This document shows, piece after piece, positions 38,569-49,043 of a DNA stretch of 64,000 bases. The notes beneath the pieces were generated by a model. That model was not told the origin of the DNA, did not search any database, and saw nothing but the letters and a program-made list of their open reading frames with translations. This DNA is from Actinoplanes palleronii. Its GTDB lineage: Bacteria > Actinomycetota > Actinomycetes > Mycobacteriales > Micromonosporaceae. Numbering within the stretch: the first letter of the stretch is position 1; each line of letters starts with the position of its first letter. The translations under genes were made by a program, and so were the position numbers. The stretch covers positions 1 through 64,000 of the forward strand of contig NZ_BOMS01000093.1 in the NCBI RefSeq assembly GCF_016862315.1. The letters are read 5' to 3'.

Positions 38569-39285
38569 TCAGGGGAGGGCGCCGAGGCCGGCCAGGAGCT
38601 CGATGCGTTCGTGCTGGTCGAGGGCTTGGTAGATCGGCTCGTCGCGGCGGTTGGTCTCGTCCTCGAGGGCTTGGCGGTCCGGGCCGGCGGGCAGTGCCCG
38701 GACCTGGTCGACGGTCAGGCCGGCCGCCTGCCAGGCGGCGCGGTGGGCGTCGGCGCGGTGGTGGCGGAGCGCGCCCAGCCTGGTCGTCAGGCGGACCGCC
38801 GGGGACGCGTCCGGTGGCTCGTGGACCGGGGACAGCGCTCGGAAGGCCGGGCCGCCGGTGGCCTGACCGGCGTCCAGGAGGCGGCCGACCAGGTCGGCGA
38901 GCCGGGGCACCGAAGCGGGCCCGGGGAGCACGGTGTCGAAGGGCGGTCCGGGATTCCAGCGCTCGGCCGCGGTGTCGCCGATCGCCTGCTGCACGGCCAG
39001 GGCCACGGCCCGGCCGCGGTCGGTGAGGTGCCAGGTCCCGGCGGCGTCGACCTCCGCGATGCCCTGTTCCAACTCGCCGGTCATGTCCCCGGCGCCGTAG
39101 GTGGTCGCCGCCGCGAAACCGTCCGCCGGCATCGGGCGGGCCAGCAGGCCGAAATAGAAGCTGGACTCGAAGCCGGGCCGCAGGCCGTGCTTCGCGTAGA
39201 CGGCCAGGACGCGCTCGCGGCCGGCCGCCCGGACCCCGATGTAGATCCGGTCGACGACCGGCCTGATACTCCCCGCGTAACTCAT
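38569..39285 (-). CDS. conserved hypothetical protein, possibly winged-helix-containing, 238 aa
   Basis: A 238-residue soluble protein starting MSYAGSIRPVVDRIYIGVRAAG. The middle segment AGTWHLTDRGRAVALAVQQAIGDTAAERW resembles the last helix and wing of a MarR/winged-helix domain, preceded by the helical stretch ERVLAVYAKHGLRPGFESSFYFGLLARPMPADGF. The C-terminal about 90 residues are helical (RLGALRHHRADAHRAAWQAAGLT, ALEDETNRRDEPIYQALDQHERIELLAGLG). This looks like the actinobacterial helical proteins annotated as SCO6745-like, but I am not certain. Its 3' end abuts the hairpin element; its start is divergent from the diguanylate cyclase gene. Confidence 0.65.
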   Translation of the reverse strand: MSYAGSIRPVVDRIYIGVRAAGRERVLAVYAKHGLRPGFESSFYFGLLARPMPADGFAAATTYGAGDMTGELEQGIAEVDAAGTWHLTDRGRAVALAVQQAIGDTAAERWNPGPPFDTVLPGPASVPRLADLVGRLLDAGQATGGPAFRALSPVHEPPDASPAVRLTTRLGALRHHRADAHRAAWQAAGLTVDQVRALPAGPDRQALEDETNRRDEPIYQALDQHERIELLAGLGALP

Positions 39286-39379
39286 GACCGCCGAGGCTAG
39301 TCGCGGGTGCGGTGCGGGATCTGCCCCGGGCCCGGGCCGAACGGGTCAGGTGACGGCTGTCGGGGCCGATGGGGTGGGC

Positions 39380-40429
39380 ATGGGTGCTGTGACGCGACCG
39401 TCGACCTGGCCTGCGGTCGTGTTGCGCGGGCTCGGGCCGCGACAGGCGGTGGCGGCCCGCCTGTGGATCATGATCATGATCGGTACGTGCACCGCGGTGT
39501 TCTTCACCGCCGCCCTGCTCGGCGACGGCGGGCTCGACCCGTTGCAGCTCGGGTGCGGCGTCGTTCTCGCGCTGTTCTGCCTCACCGTGCTCCTGCTGCG
39601 GCCGGAGCGCGCCGCGAGCCTCTGCGTGGCCGGGCCGCTGCTCGGCGTGGCCGGCGTCGTCGTGCTGGACCTGGGTACCGCCGACGCCGGGGTCACCGGG
39701 CAGATCTTCTTCACCATGCCGGTGCTCTACGCCGCCGTGCACCTGCGCGTGCCCGGATCCGTGCTGGTCACCGCGGCCGCGATCGGCGGCGACGCGATCG
39801 TGGTCGGCCGGCTGCTCCCCCTCGACCAGGCGCTCACCGACCTGGCGTTCACCGGCGGCATGCTGATCCTGATGGGCTCGGTGCTGACCCGGGCCATGGT
39901 CACCCAGCAACGACTGGTCGAGAAGCTGCGCCGGCAGGCGTCCGTCGACCCGCTGACCGGCCTGGTCACCCGGCGGGTCCTCGACGACGCGGTCAGCGCG
40001 ATCTCCAGCGCCACCTCCGACGCGGGCACCGCTCTCGTCCTGATCGACGTCGACAAGTTCAAGACCATCAACGACACGTACGGGCATGCCGTCGGCGACG
40101 ACGCGCTGGTGCACATCGCGGCGGTGCTGTCCGCCCGGTGCCGGCCGCAGGACGTGCTCGCCCGGATGGGCGGTGACGAGCTCGCCGTGCTGATGCCGGG
40201 CTGCAGCTACGAGACCGCGCTCGGCCGTGCCCGGGACTTCGTCCGGGTCATCCACGACGAGCCGCTGCCGCTGGCCGACGGGCGCAGACTCCCGCTGTCG
40301 ATCAGTGCCGGAGCCGCGCACGCCCACCAGCACACCGGCTCGGCACGGGACCTCTACATCAGCGCCGACACCGCCCTCTACGCGGCCAAACGCGCCGGTC
40401 GCGGGCGGGTCGGCGAACTGACGACCTAG
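39380..40429 (+). CDS. membrane GGDEF diguanylate cyclase
   Basis: A 349-residue protein that would make cyclic di-GMP from two GTP. ATG 39380 has GGGGTGGGC just before it; longer starts run into the divergent gene. Six or so membrane segments (about 28-190) form a sensor-like membrane domain. The GGDEF domain follows: ASVDPLTGLVTRRVLDDAV, LVLIDVDKFKTINDTYGHAVGDD, and the signature RMGGDELAVLMPG, with Leu replacing Phe, a tolerated change. RPQD five residues before GGDEL is a canonical inhibitory I-site, so product feedback is expected. The input signal is unknown. A strong inverted repeat follows the stop. Confidence 0.9.
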   Translation: MGAVTRPSTWPAVVLRGLGPRQAVAARLWIMIMIGTCTAVFFTAALLGDGGLDPLQLGCGVVLALFCLTVLLLRPERAASLCVAGPLLGVAGVVVLDLGTADAGVTGQIFFTMPVLYAAVHLRVPGSVLVTAAAIGGDAIVVGRLLPLDQALTDLAFTGGMLILMGSVLTRAMVTQQRLVEKLRRQASVDPLTGLVTRRVLDDAVSAISSATSDAGTALVLIDVDKFKTINDTYGHAVGDDALVHIAAVLSARCRPQDVLARMGGDELAVLMPGCSYETALGRARDFVRVIHDEPLPLADGRRLPLSISAGAAHAHQHTGSARDLYISADTALYAAKRAGRGRVGELTT

Positions 40430-40430
40430 G

Positions 40431-40488
40431 GTTTCGGAACCCGGCCGGCGCGTTCCTGACACGCCGCAGCCCGGGCGGGTTCCGAAAC
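40431..40488. terminator. bidirectional terminator between convergent genes
   Basis: Arms GTTTCGGAACCCG (40431-40443) and CGGGTTCCGAAAC (40476-40488) are perfectly complementary; the 32-nt loop holds a smaller GC-rich inverted repeat. It sits 1 bp after the cyclase stop and 5 bp before the reductase stop, so it can serve both genes. Confidence 0.75.
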
Positions 40489-40493
40489 AGGCC

Positions 40494-41099
40494 CTACGCC
40501 GCCGGGGCGAGCGCATTCTGCCGCACGGCCCGCATGGCCGTGGCCCACGTCTCCAGCTGGGTCAGCATGAGGGGCAGGAAGATGTCCTGGACGGCGCTCG
40601 GCGCGAGGGTGGGCTGCTCGGTGCGCCAGCCCTCGAAGTCGGTGAACGCGGACAGGCTCAGCGACTGCTGGACGTGCGCGATCTGCACCTCGCTGAGGAT
40701 GCCGCGCAGGTGCTCGATCGCCCGGGCGCCACCGGCTCCCCCGTAGCTGACCAGGGCGGCGGCCTTGTTCGCCCACTCGTGGTAGAGGAAGTCGACGGCG
40801 TTCTTCAACACGCCGGAGACGGAGTGGTTGTACTCCGGCGTGACGAAGACGAACCCGTCGTAGCCGGCGACGGTCGCGGACCACCGCCGGGTGTGCTCCC
40901 TGGTGTATCCGGCCGGGCCGGCGACCTTCGCCGAGGCCGGCTCGTCCAGCAGTGGAAGCCCGGCGTCGGCGAGGTCGAGGAGGTGGTAGCCGGCGCCGGG
41001 CCGTCCGGCGGCCCGGTCGAGGACCCACTCGGCGACGGTCCGGCTCTTGCGGCCGGGGCGGGTACTGCCGGCGATGACGGCGATCTTGAGGTCGGCCAT
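40494..41099 (-). CDS. NADPH-dependent FMN reductase-family protein
   Basis: A 201-residue flavodoxin-like reductase. The FMN phosphate loop is AVIAGSTRPGRKSRTVAEWV, and the second conserved segment FVTPEYNHSVSGVLKNAVDFLYHEW is the family signature. It would reduce free flavin, quinones or azo/nitro compounds with NAD(P)H in the cytosol. ATG 41099 follows AGAGGTGTCC. It is divergent from a MarR gene, and both share two palindromic sites, so it is the likely MarR-controlled target, perhaps induced by quinones or other electrophiles. Confidence 0.9.
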   Translation of the reverse strand: MADLKIAVIAGSTRPGRKSRTVAEWVLDRAAGRPGAGYHLLDLADAGLPLLDEPASAKVAGPAGYTREHTRRWSATVAGYDGFVFVTPEYNHSVSGVLKNAVDFLYHEWANKAAALVSYGGAGGARAIEHLRGILSEVQIAHVQQSLSLSAFTDFEGWRTEQPTLAPSAVQDIFLPLMLTQLETWATAMRAVRQNALAPAA

Positions 41100-41118
41100 G
41101 GGACACCTCTCAGGTTCA

Positions 41119-41166
41119 CGTGAACATTCATGTGAACCGTACCGGCGGATGACATGAACGTTCATG
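41119..41166. promoter_or_regulatory. two MarR-type operators
   Basis: CGTGAACATTCATG (41119-41132) and CATGAACGTTCATG (41153-41166) are near-identical 14-bp boxes, centres 34 bp apart. The second lies in the perfect 16-bp palindrome ACATGAACGTTCATGT. The first overlaps another palindrome, GTTCACGTGAAC (41114-41125). They fill the gap between the reductase and MarR genes. Confidence 0.82.
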
Positions 41167-41183
41167 TGATTAGGCTCTCCGGT

Positions 41184-41696
41184 ATGACGTCCGAGGAACC
41201 CACCTGGCTCACCGCGGAGCAGCAGCGGGTCTGGCGGTCGCTGCACGGTGTCCTGCTGCTGCTCCCGATCGCCCTGGACCGGCAGCTGCAGCAGGACTCG
41301 GAGCTCAGCCTGCTGGAGTACTACGTGCTTGCGGGCCTGTCCGAGGACCCAACGGGCGCGGCCCGGCTCAGCGACGTGGCCTTCCTGACCAACGCCGAGC
41401 TGTCCCGGGTCTCGCACCTGGCCGCCCGCCTGGAGAAACGCGGGCTGCTGGTGCGCCGGCCCGATCCCGCCGACGGCCGCTACACCAACGCGGTGATCAC
41501 CGAGGAGGGCCGTGACCTGGTCCGCCGCGCCGCCCCCGGCCACGTCGCCACCGTCCGCAAGCTGATCTTCGACGCGCTGGGCGAGGCGGGGGTGCCGGAA
41601 CTCGGTCGCGCGATGGACCGGATCGGGACCGCGCTCAGCGAGACCGACGTGCCCCGGATCCCGGGCGCGGGACGACGCCCGCCGCCCGGGTCGTGA
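41184..41696 (+). CDS. MarR-family transcriptional regulator
   Basis: A 170-residue winged-helix regulator. I chose ATG 41184 (MTSEEPTWL); the in-frame start 30 bp upstream lies inside the operator. The recognition helix region is ARLSDVAFLTNAELSRVSHLAARLEKRGLLVRR and the wing is PDPADGRYTNAVITEEGRDL, the conserved DxRxxxxxLT-like hairpin. The C-terminus is helical with a Pro/Gly/Arg tail. It probably represses itself and the divergent flavin reductase through the two CATGAACRTTCATG boxes. Confidence 0.92.
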   Translation: MTSEEPTWLTAEQQRVWRSLHGVLLLLPIALDRQLQQDSELSLLEYYVLAGLSEDPTGAARLSDVAFLTNAELSRVSHLAARLEKRGLLVRRPDPADGRYTNAVITEEGRDLVRRAAPGHVATVRKLIFDALGEAGVPELGRAMDRIGTALSETDVPRIPGAGRRPPPGS

Positions 41697-41708
41697 CCGG
41701 CGCCGCGG

Positions 41709-42491
41709 TCAGGCTCCGGCGCCGCCGTCGACCGGGACGATCGCGCCGGTGACCATCGAGGCCCGGTCGCTCAGCAACCACGCGGCCACCTCGGCGACCT
41801 CACGGGGCTCGGCCATCCGGCCGGTCGGGGAACTCGCGTTGATCTGCGCTTTGATCCCCGGGGTGGCCGCCTCCCACGCGTCGATCATCTCGGTCGCGGT
41901 GCCGCCCGGGGTGATCCCGTTGACCCGGATGCCCTGGCCGGCCCAGGTGACCGCGGCCGTCTCGGTGATGCTGTTCAGGGCGCGTTTCATCGCACCGTAC
42001 GCGGGGAGCGCCGGGTTGGCGCGGCGGCTGCCGATGCTGGACGTGTTGACGATCGCGCCGCCGCCGGTGCCGCGCATCAGCTCGGCCTCGGCGGTCATCG
42101 CGGTCCAGTGCGCGCGGAAGTTGACCGTGAACTGCAGGTCGATGTCCTCGTCGCTGGTGGTGTCGAGGGGGCCGGGCTGCTGGATCGCGGCGGCGTTGTT
42201 GAAGGCGCCGTCCAGGCGGCCGTGCAGCTGGGCGACCCGGTCGACGGCGGCGCGGATGCTGCCACGGTCGGCCAGATCCATCGGTACGGCGTCCGCGGTG
42301 CCGCCGTCGGCGCGGATCTGTTTGACGATCTGATCGAGCGCGTCGGTGGAGCGGGCGGCGAGGACGACCGCGGCACCCTCGGCGGCGAAGAGCCGGGCCG
42401 CCGCCGCGCCGATGCCTCGGCTGGCGCCGGTGATGAGGACGACCTTGCCGGTGAGCAGGCCGATCGGGGCGGAGTCACTGTGCTGGGTCAT
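41709..42491 (-). CDS. short-chain dehydrogenase/reductase
   Basis: A 260-residue classical SDR. The cofactor loop is VVLITGASRGIGAAAARLF (TGxxxGIG), NNAA is in GAFNNAAAIQQPG, the catalytic Ser is in IVNTSSIGS, and the YxxxK motif is AYGAMKRALN. The C-terminal VRVNGITPGGTATEMID and VTGAIVPVDGGAGA are standard. It interconverts an alcohol and a ketone with NAD(P)H; the substrate is unknown. ATG 42491. It is divergent from an XRE/MmyB-type regulator, a common actinobacterial pairing in which the regulator controls the dehydrogenase. A TGGTACCA palindrome (42536-42543) lies between them. Confidence 0.92.
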   Translation of the reverse strand: MTQHSDSAPIGLLTGKVVLITGASRGIGAAAARLFAAEGAAVVLAARSTDALDQIVKQIRADGGTADAVPMDLADRGSIRAAVDRVAQLHGRLDGAFNNAAAIQQPGPLDTTSDEDIDLQFTVNFRAHWTAMTAEAELMRGTGGGAIVNTSSIGSRRANPALPAYGAMKRALNSITETAAVTWAGQGIRVNGITPGGTATEMIDAWEAATPGIKAQINASSPTGRMAEPREVAEVAAWLLSDRASMVTGAIVPVDGGAGA

Positions 42492-42577
42492 GCCGACAAG
42501 GCTGCTGCGGGCCGGCGGCCGGATACAGGCACCAGTGGTACCAGGCTCGGCCGCCGGGTGCCGGGCACACTTGCGAC

Positions 42578-43414
42578 ATGGACAAGCAGGAGCTCGGGGC
42601 GTTCCTCCGGACCCGCCGGGAGCGGCTGCGGCCCGAGGACGCAGGGTTGCCGTCCGGGGCGCGACGCCGCACACCGGGGCTGCGCCGGGAGGAGGTCGCG
42701 GTGCTCGCACACATCTCCACCGAGTACTACGTGCGGCTCGAGCAGGGGCGGGCGCCACGGCCCTCGAGTGAGGTCCTGGCCGGGATCGCCGGGGCGCTGC
42801 GGCTCACCGGCGCCGAGTCCGATCACCTGCACGTGCTCGCCGGGACCGCGCCGAGCCGCACCGGGCTGCACCGGCGCGACGTGCGGCCGAGCATCCTGGC
42901 GCTGCTGGAACGGCTGCCGCAGACCGCCGGGCTGGTGACGTCCGCGGCGTTCGAGGTGCTCGCCTGCAACCCGCTCGCGGCGACGCTGATGGAGGACTTC
43001 ACCGAGCTCGCGCCCCGCGACCGCAACCTGGCCCGCCGAGCGTTCCTGGAGCCGGGCCCGCTCTACGGCGTCAGCGACGCCTCCGAGTTCCGGCACCACG
43101 TCGTCATGCAGTTGCGGCTCACCCTGGCGCGGTACCCGTCCGATCCGGCGGTCACCTCACTCGTCGACGAGCTGCGCGACGGCAGCGCCGAGTTCGCGCG
43201 GCTCTGGGAGCGGCACGACGTGCAGGCCGCGCCGATGCTCACCAAGACGTTCCGGCACCCGGTCGTCGGCGAGGTGACGGTGGACTGCGACACGCTCACC
43301 CTCGACGACCGGGACCAGCACCTGGTGCTCTACACCGCGCCGGTGGGCTCACCCAGCGCCGAGGCCCTCGCGCTGCTCACTGTGCTCGGGTCGGAGCGGT
43401 GGCCTGTTTCATGA
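42578..43414 (+). CDS. XRE-family regulator with MmyB-like ligand-binding domain
   Basis: A 278-residue regulator. The N-terminal helix-turn-helix is LGAFLRTRRERLRPEDAGLP..RRTPGLRREEVAVLAHISTEYYVRLEQGRAPRPSSEVLAGIAGAL, the usual opening of MmyB-type proteins. The C-terminal domain (VTSAAFEVLACNPLAATLM, FRHHVVMQLRLTLARYPSDP, EFARLWERHDVQ, HPVVGEVTVDCDTLTLDDRDQHLVLYTA) is a PAS-like ligand pocket thought to bind fatty acids or similar molecules. It is divergent from the SDR gene and is its probable regulator. The 3' end overlaps the convergent esterase-like gene by 38 bp. Confidence 0.92.
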   Translation: MDKQELGAFLRTRRERLRPEDAGLPSGARRRTPGLRREEVAVLAHISTEYYVRLEQGRAPRPSSEVLAGIAGALRLTGAESDHLHVLAGTAPSRTGLHRRDVRPSILALLERLPQTAGLVTSAAFEVLACNPLAATLMEDFTELAPRDRNLARRAFLEPGPLYGVSDASEFRHHVVMQLRLTLARYPSDPAVTSLVDELRDGSAEFARLWERHDVQAAPMLTKTFRHPVVGEVTVDCDTLTLDDRDQHLVLYTAPVGSPSAEALALLTVLGSERWPVS

Positions 43415-44537
43415 TCCATTCGCGGATGCCGGGGAGGGTGTAGGCCACCTGCTCCGCCGAGCCGCCGGTGATGCCCACGACGTTGACGGTGGCCTTCTTC
43501 GCTTCCAGGGCGGCCACGTCGGTGGCGGTGGCGGTGCTCGGCCAGGTGGCGTGGGCGGCCGGACTCGGGGAGGCCGGGGTGGCACCCTCGTCGGCCAGGA
43601 CCCATAGGGGCTTCTTCGGCAGCGTGGCGGGCCACCGGCCGGCCACGACATAGGCGGCGGCGAACAGGTCCGGGTGCGCGGCGGTGATGCCGAGCGCCAT
43701 GGTCGCGCCCGTCGACTGACCCGTGACGTACCGCCGCGACTTGTCGAGGTTGTACTGCCCGGTGAGCGCGGTAAGCAGGTTCAGCGTGGTGCCGGCGTCG
43801 CCGCTCGCGGCGGTGGCGTACTGCGGGGCGAGCACGAACGCCGGGTTCTTCGCCTGGTCGGCGGGGCTCGCCCAGGCGACCGCGCCGAGGCCCTGCACCA
43901 GCGCGCCCTTGGCCCCGGCACCGGCCACGCTCGCACCGTGCAGGTAGAGCACCAGCGGGTACGCCTTGGCCGGGTCGTAGCCCTTCGGCACGAACAGGTT
44001 GTACGGCAGGGTCTGCCCGGTGGCCGGGTCCGCGAAGGACAGCTGCTTGAAGTCGTCCACGATCGGGCTGACCACCGAGCTGACCGGCACGGCGGTGTCG
44101 GTGGGCTCGAAGACCGTGCCGCTGACCGCGGTGACCGCGCCGACCTTGGTGACCGAGGTGGCCGCCATCGTGATCTTCGGTGCCGCGCCGCCCGAGGCCG
44201 GTGTCCACAGCGCGGCGCCCTCGTCGTCCGGGGACAGCTCGACGATCACGAACCGGCCGTCGGCGCCCTGCTCGGCGACCGCCGCGGCGGTGTTCGCGTA
44301 CACCTTGGTCACGGTCCGGCCGTCGACGGTGAACGCCGCGGCGCTCAGCTTCGCGGTGGCGATCGGCTCGGTGAACTGCACCGCGACCGCGATGAACTTC
44401 TGCCCGTCGCCGTCGACCCGGGTGATCGCGATGGCGCTCGTGTTGGCGGCCACCGTGCCGGACTGCGCCGAGCAGGCCGCGACCCCGGAGAACATCAGGG
44501 CGCCCGCGACGCCCTTGAGCAGTGCTCTCCGCTGCAT
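43377..44537 (-). CDS. secreted esterase-like lipoprotein with Ig-like N-terminal domain and an apparently incomplete triad
   Basis: A 386-residue protein. The leader MQRRALLKGVAGALMFSGVAAC is an Arg-rich lipoprotein signal with lipobox VAAC. Residues about 35-160 form an Ig-like domain (FIAVAVQFTEPIATAKLSAAAF, VIVELSPDDEGAALW) as in EstA-type esterases. An alpha/beta hydrolase follows: YNLFVPKGYDPAKAYPLVLY, LHGASV for the oxyanion hole, and nucleophile Ser in YVTGQSTGATMALGI. Where the catalytic His is expected, before the last helix, the sequence reads GGSAEQVAYTLPGIREWIM with no His. The usual HGxxDxxVP Asp segment reads VLADEGATPASP. It may be inactive or use other residues. Its 3' end overlaps the XRE gene. 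Confidence 0.78.
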   Translation of the reverse strand: MQRRALLKGVAGALMFSGVAACSAQSGTVAANTSAIAITRVDGDGQKFIAVAVQFTEPIATAKLSAAAFTVDGRTVTKVYANTAAAVAEQGADGRFVIVELSPDDEGAALWTPASGGAAPKITMAATSVTKVGAVTAVSGTVFEPTDTAVPVSSVVSPIVDDFKQLSFADPATGQTLPYNLFVPKGYDPAKAYPLVLYLHGASVAGAGAKGALVQGLGAVAWASPADQAKNPAFVLAPQYATAASGDAGTTLNLLTALTGQYNLDKSRRYVTGQSTGATMALGITAAHPDLFAAAYVVAGRWPATLPKKPLWVLADEGATPASPSPAAHATWPSTATATDVAALEAKKATVNVVGITGGSAEQVAYTLPGIREWIMKQATAPTRAQ

Positions 44538-44682
44538 GAACCAGACCCTTCGTCGACGATCCGCCGAACAGACACTACCAACGAGTCGATCATGCACGTT
44601 TTGCGACAGTATTACCTTTACGCGCCGAGAGCAGGCATCAGGGCTTTTGCGGGATATGCGGGTGGAAAGTACGTTCCGTTGC

Positions 44683-44694
44683 GGTTGGCCAACC
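44683..44694. promoter_or_regulatory. 12-bp palindrome upstream of the DUF4360 gene
   Basis: GGTTGGCCAACC, perfectly symmetric, 37 bp before ATG 44732. It is a possible operator. The surrounding 190-bp divergent gap is AT-richer than average (CAGTATTACCTTTACG) and probably holds both promoters. Confidence 0.45.
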
Positions 44695-44731
44695 ACGATC
44701 GTCACGACCGCCAGCTCGGAAAGGTTCCACC

Positions 44732-45373
44732 ATGCGTATCGCACTCGCCACCGGCACCACCCTCCTCGCCACCCTCGCCGGCGCCGCCACACCGGCAAGC
44801 GCCGCACCGGCCCGGCCGCCGGTGCCGAGCGACGACATGGTCATCGACGTGGTGTCCGCGAACGGCTCCGGCTGCCCGCTGGGCACCGCGGCGGTGACCG
44901 TCTCGCCGGACAACAAGGCGTTCACGGTCAGCTACAGCGAGTTCACCGCGCAGGTCGGCGCGGGGGCCAAGCCGACCGACTTCCGCAAGAACTGCCAGCT
45001 CGGGTTGAACGTGCACGTGCCGCAGGGCTACACGTACGCGATCGCGAACACCGACTACCGGGGCTTCGCGCACCTGGAGCGCGGCGCGTCCGCGACGCAG
45101 ACCGCGTTCTACTACTTCCAGGGCGAGCGGCAGACCACCAAGAGCCGCAACACGTTCACCGGGCCGGTGGACAGCGACTGGCAGCGCACCGACACCGTGG
45201 CGGTCAGCTCGTTGTCGTTCCTGCCCTGCGGGGAGCAGCGCTACCTCAACGTGAACACCGAGCTGCGGGTCGCGGCGGGCTCGTCGGACAAGAAGAAGAC
45301 CAGCTTCGTCACGATGGACTCCACCGACGGGAACCTGGACACCGTCTACCGGGTCGCCTGGAAGAAGTGCTGA
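44732..45373 (+). CDS. secreted DUF4360-family protein
   Basis: A 213-residue exported protein with a Sec signal (MRIALATGTTLLATLAGAA..ASAAPA; cleavage near residue 24). The mature part is beta-rich with four Cys in the DUF4360 pattern: GSGCPLGTAAVTVSPDNKAF, KNCQLGLNVHVPQGYTYAIA, FLPCGEQRYLNVNTEL and AWKKC, probably two disulfides. The family is common in actinobacteria and fungi and has no assigned function. AAAGGTTCCACC precedes ATG 44732. A strong hairpin terminator follows. Confidence 0.85.
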   Translation: MRIALATGTTLLATLAGAATPASAAPARPPVPSDDMVIDVVSANGSGCPLGTAAVTVSPDNKAFTVSYSEFTAQVGAGAKPTDFRKNCQLGLNVHVPQGYTYAIANTDYRGFAHLERGASATQTAFYYFQGERQTTKSRNTFTGPVDSDWQRTDTVAVSSLSFLPCGEQRYLNVNTELRVAAGSSDKKKTSFVTMDSTDGNLDTVYRVAWKKC

Positions 45374-45394
45374 CCACGGTGGGCTGAACCTAAC

Positions 45395-45425
45395 GCGGCC
45401 CCTCCTCGTGGTGAGGAGGGGCCGC
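45395..45425. terminator. hairpin terminator after the DUF4360 gene
   Basis: GCGGCCCCTCCTC (45395-45407), loop GTGGT, GAGGAGGGGCCGC (45413-45425): a perfect 13-bp stem. No U-run follows, as is common in actinobacteria. It also lies downstream of the convergent gene at 45470. Confidence 0.85.
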
Positions 45426-45469
45426 TGCCCGCTTCTACTCAAGCGCGCATCTGCAGGACCGGCAGCCGG

Positions 45470-45937
45470 TCAGCGGTTGCCGAAGTGACCCGGACCGCCG
45501 CGGTGCCCACCCGGACCCCGGTGGTCGCCGTCCCGGTGGTCGCCGCCACGGTGGTGGCCCGGCCACTGCGGACGGTACGACCAGTTGCTCGGCCAGTAAC
45601 CGCCACGCCACCGGCTGTCCCACCGGTCGTCCCAGTCGTTGTCGTCGACGACCAGGGCGAAGGCGCCGCCCCGGAAGCCCACGCGAACCTGCACGCAGTC
45701 GTAGTCCTCCCAGGCGCCGAACCGGTCACCGGTGCGGCCGGCCTGCTCGCAGCTCCAGAAATCGCGGTAGTAACCGACGACCTCGTCGCTGCCCCAGCGG
45801 GCACCCTGGGTGCTCGCCGTCGTGGTGGTGTTCGCCTGACCCGCGGCCGGCGCGGCCTGGGCCGGGCCCGCCGCGAGCGTCGCTCCGGCGAGGAGGCCCA
45901 TGCCTACCATGGTGAGCAGGCGCATCGTCTTTGTCAT
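45470..45937 (-). CDS. secreted protein with His/Gly/Asp-rich tail, 155 aa
   Basis: Sec signal MTKTMRLLTMVGMGLLAGATLAAGPAQAAPA. The mature protein has two Cys, in the segments YYRDFWSCEQAGRTGDRFG and WEDYDCVQVRVGF, a short Trp/Asp-rich stretch (DDNDWDDRWDSRWRGGYW), and a C-terminal tail dominated by His, Gly, Asp and Arg (HHRGGDHRDGDHRG). Such a tail could bind metal ions, but no known family motif is seen. It stands alone in a divergent arrangement with the STAS gene. Confidence 0.78.
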   Translation of the reverse strand: MTKTMRLLTMVGMGLLAGATLAAGPAQAAPAAGQANTTTTASTQGARWGSDEVVGYYRDFWSCEQAGRTGDRFGAWEDYDCVQVRVGFRGGAFALVVDDNDWDDRWDSRWRGGYWPSNWSYRPQWPGHHRGGDHRDGDHRGPGGHRGGPGHFGNR

Positions 45938-46170
45938 GTCTTTCCCTTCTTCCGCCTCCCCAGGACTGGACTAACCATCACAGAAGATGATCTGGAAGAC
46001 TAAAAGGACATCTAGTACTTTCGGCTGATCTTGGGGACCAAGAAGTGGATCAAGGGATCGGCCGCCCGGGCAGCGGAAACGGATGTCACACCCGCGATTG
46101 ACCAGATGACTTACGGGGCATGTCTATTCATGTGGCTCATCGGAGCCCACGCGAAGAGTGGAGGCTGACG

Positions 46171-46581
46171 ATGAACACCACTCCGGTCGTGGACGAGCAC
46201 GAGACGGACGACTTCCAGGTGGTCACGCACACCCTGGACGGCGTTTCCCTGATCCGGCTCATCGGCGACGTCGACCTGTCGGTGGCGGCCCGGCTGCGCA
46301 CCACCTTCGAGACCGCGCTGGCGGCACACCCGTCGATCATCGTGGACCTGAGCCAGGTCGGCGCGGTCGACTCGGTGGGCCTGGGCGTGCTGGTCACCGC
46401 ACGTCAGACGGCCCGCCGGCAGTCCGGTGACGTGCTGCTCGCGGCGGCGCCGGCGTTCTTCACGGCGGTCCTGCACGCGGCCCGGCTGGGCGCGGTCTTC
46501 ACCACGTTCGCCACCGTCCCGCAGGCGATGACCGCCGCACTGGCCGGGACGACGTCACTCCACCACCACCCCGGAGCGTGA
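46171..46581 (+). CDS. STAS-domain anti-sigma factor antagonist
   Basis: A 136-residue STAS protein. ATG 46171 follows GTGGAGG; a longer frame from 46120 has no RBS. The fold is recognisable by GVSLIRLIGDVDLSVAARLRTTFE, IIVDLSQVGAVDSVGLGVLVTARQ and VLHAARLGAVFTTF. The Ser in VDSVGLG is the site that a kinase/anti-sigma factor phosphorylates. In the unphosphorylated state such proteins bind the anti-sigma factor and free the sigma factor. Another STAS gene and an HATPase anti-sigma gene lie 2.5-3 kb downstream, beyond the catalase. Confidence 0.88.
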   Translation: MNTTPVVDEHETDDFQVVTHTLDGVSLIRLIGDVDLSVAARLRTTFETALAAHPSIIVDLSQVGAVDSVGLGVLVTARQTARRQSGDVLLAAAPAFFTAVLHAARLGAVFTTFATVPQAMTAALAGTTSLHHHPGA

Positions 46582-46683
46582 CGGCGGAGCGCTGGTACCG
46601 GGAAAGGCCGTTTGCCGGGCGCGACCTCGGGTAGCCGCTGACCGTTCCGTCAGCACGTCCGCCGTCCGAAGGATCTCGTCAGC

Positions 46684-48925
<2,242 letters not shown>

Positions 48926-48938
48926 CCCGGACGGCCCG

Positions 48939-48977
48939 CACATCGCCGGACGGGGCCCGCCCCCGTCCGGCGATGTG
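48939..48977. terminator. 17-bp-stem hairpin terminator after the catalase
   Basis: Arms 48939-48955 (CACATCGCCGGACGGGG) and 48961-48977 are perfectly complementary around CCCGC. It starts 13 bp after the catalase stop. A second inverted repeat, CATCACG (48984-48990) and CGTGATG (48997-49003), follows and may belong to the next promoter. Confidence 0.88.
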
Positions 48978-49043
48978 AACGATCATCACGTTCGATCGTG
49001 ATGTGGGGGTTTTCGATCTGAGCCCGGGGGCAACACCTGGCTC

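Noticed and set aside
39284..39379. Upstream start for the diguanylate cyclase
   Set aside because: It overlaps the divergent gene's start, and the extra 32 residues are Gly/Ala-rich with no RBS; ATG 39380 has a good one.
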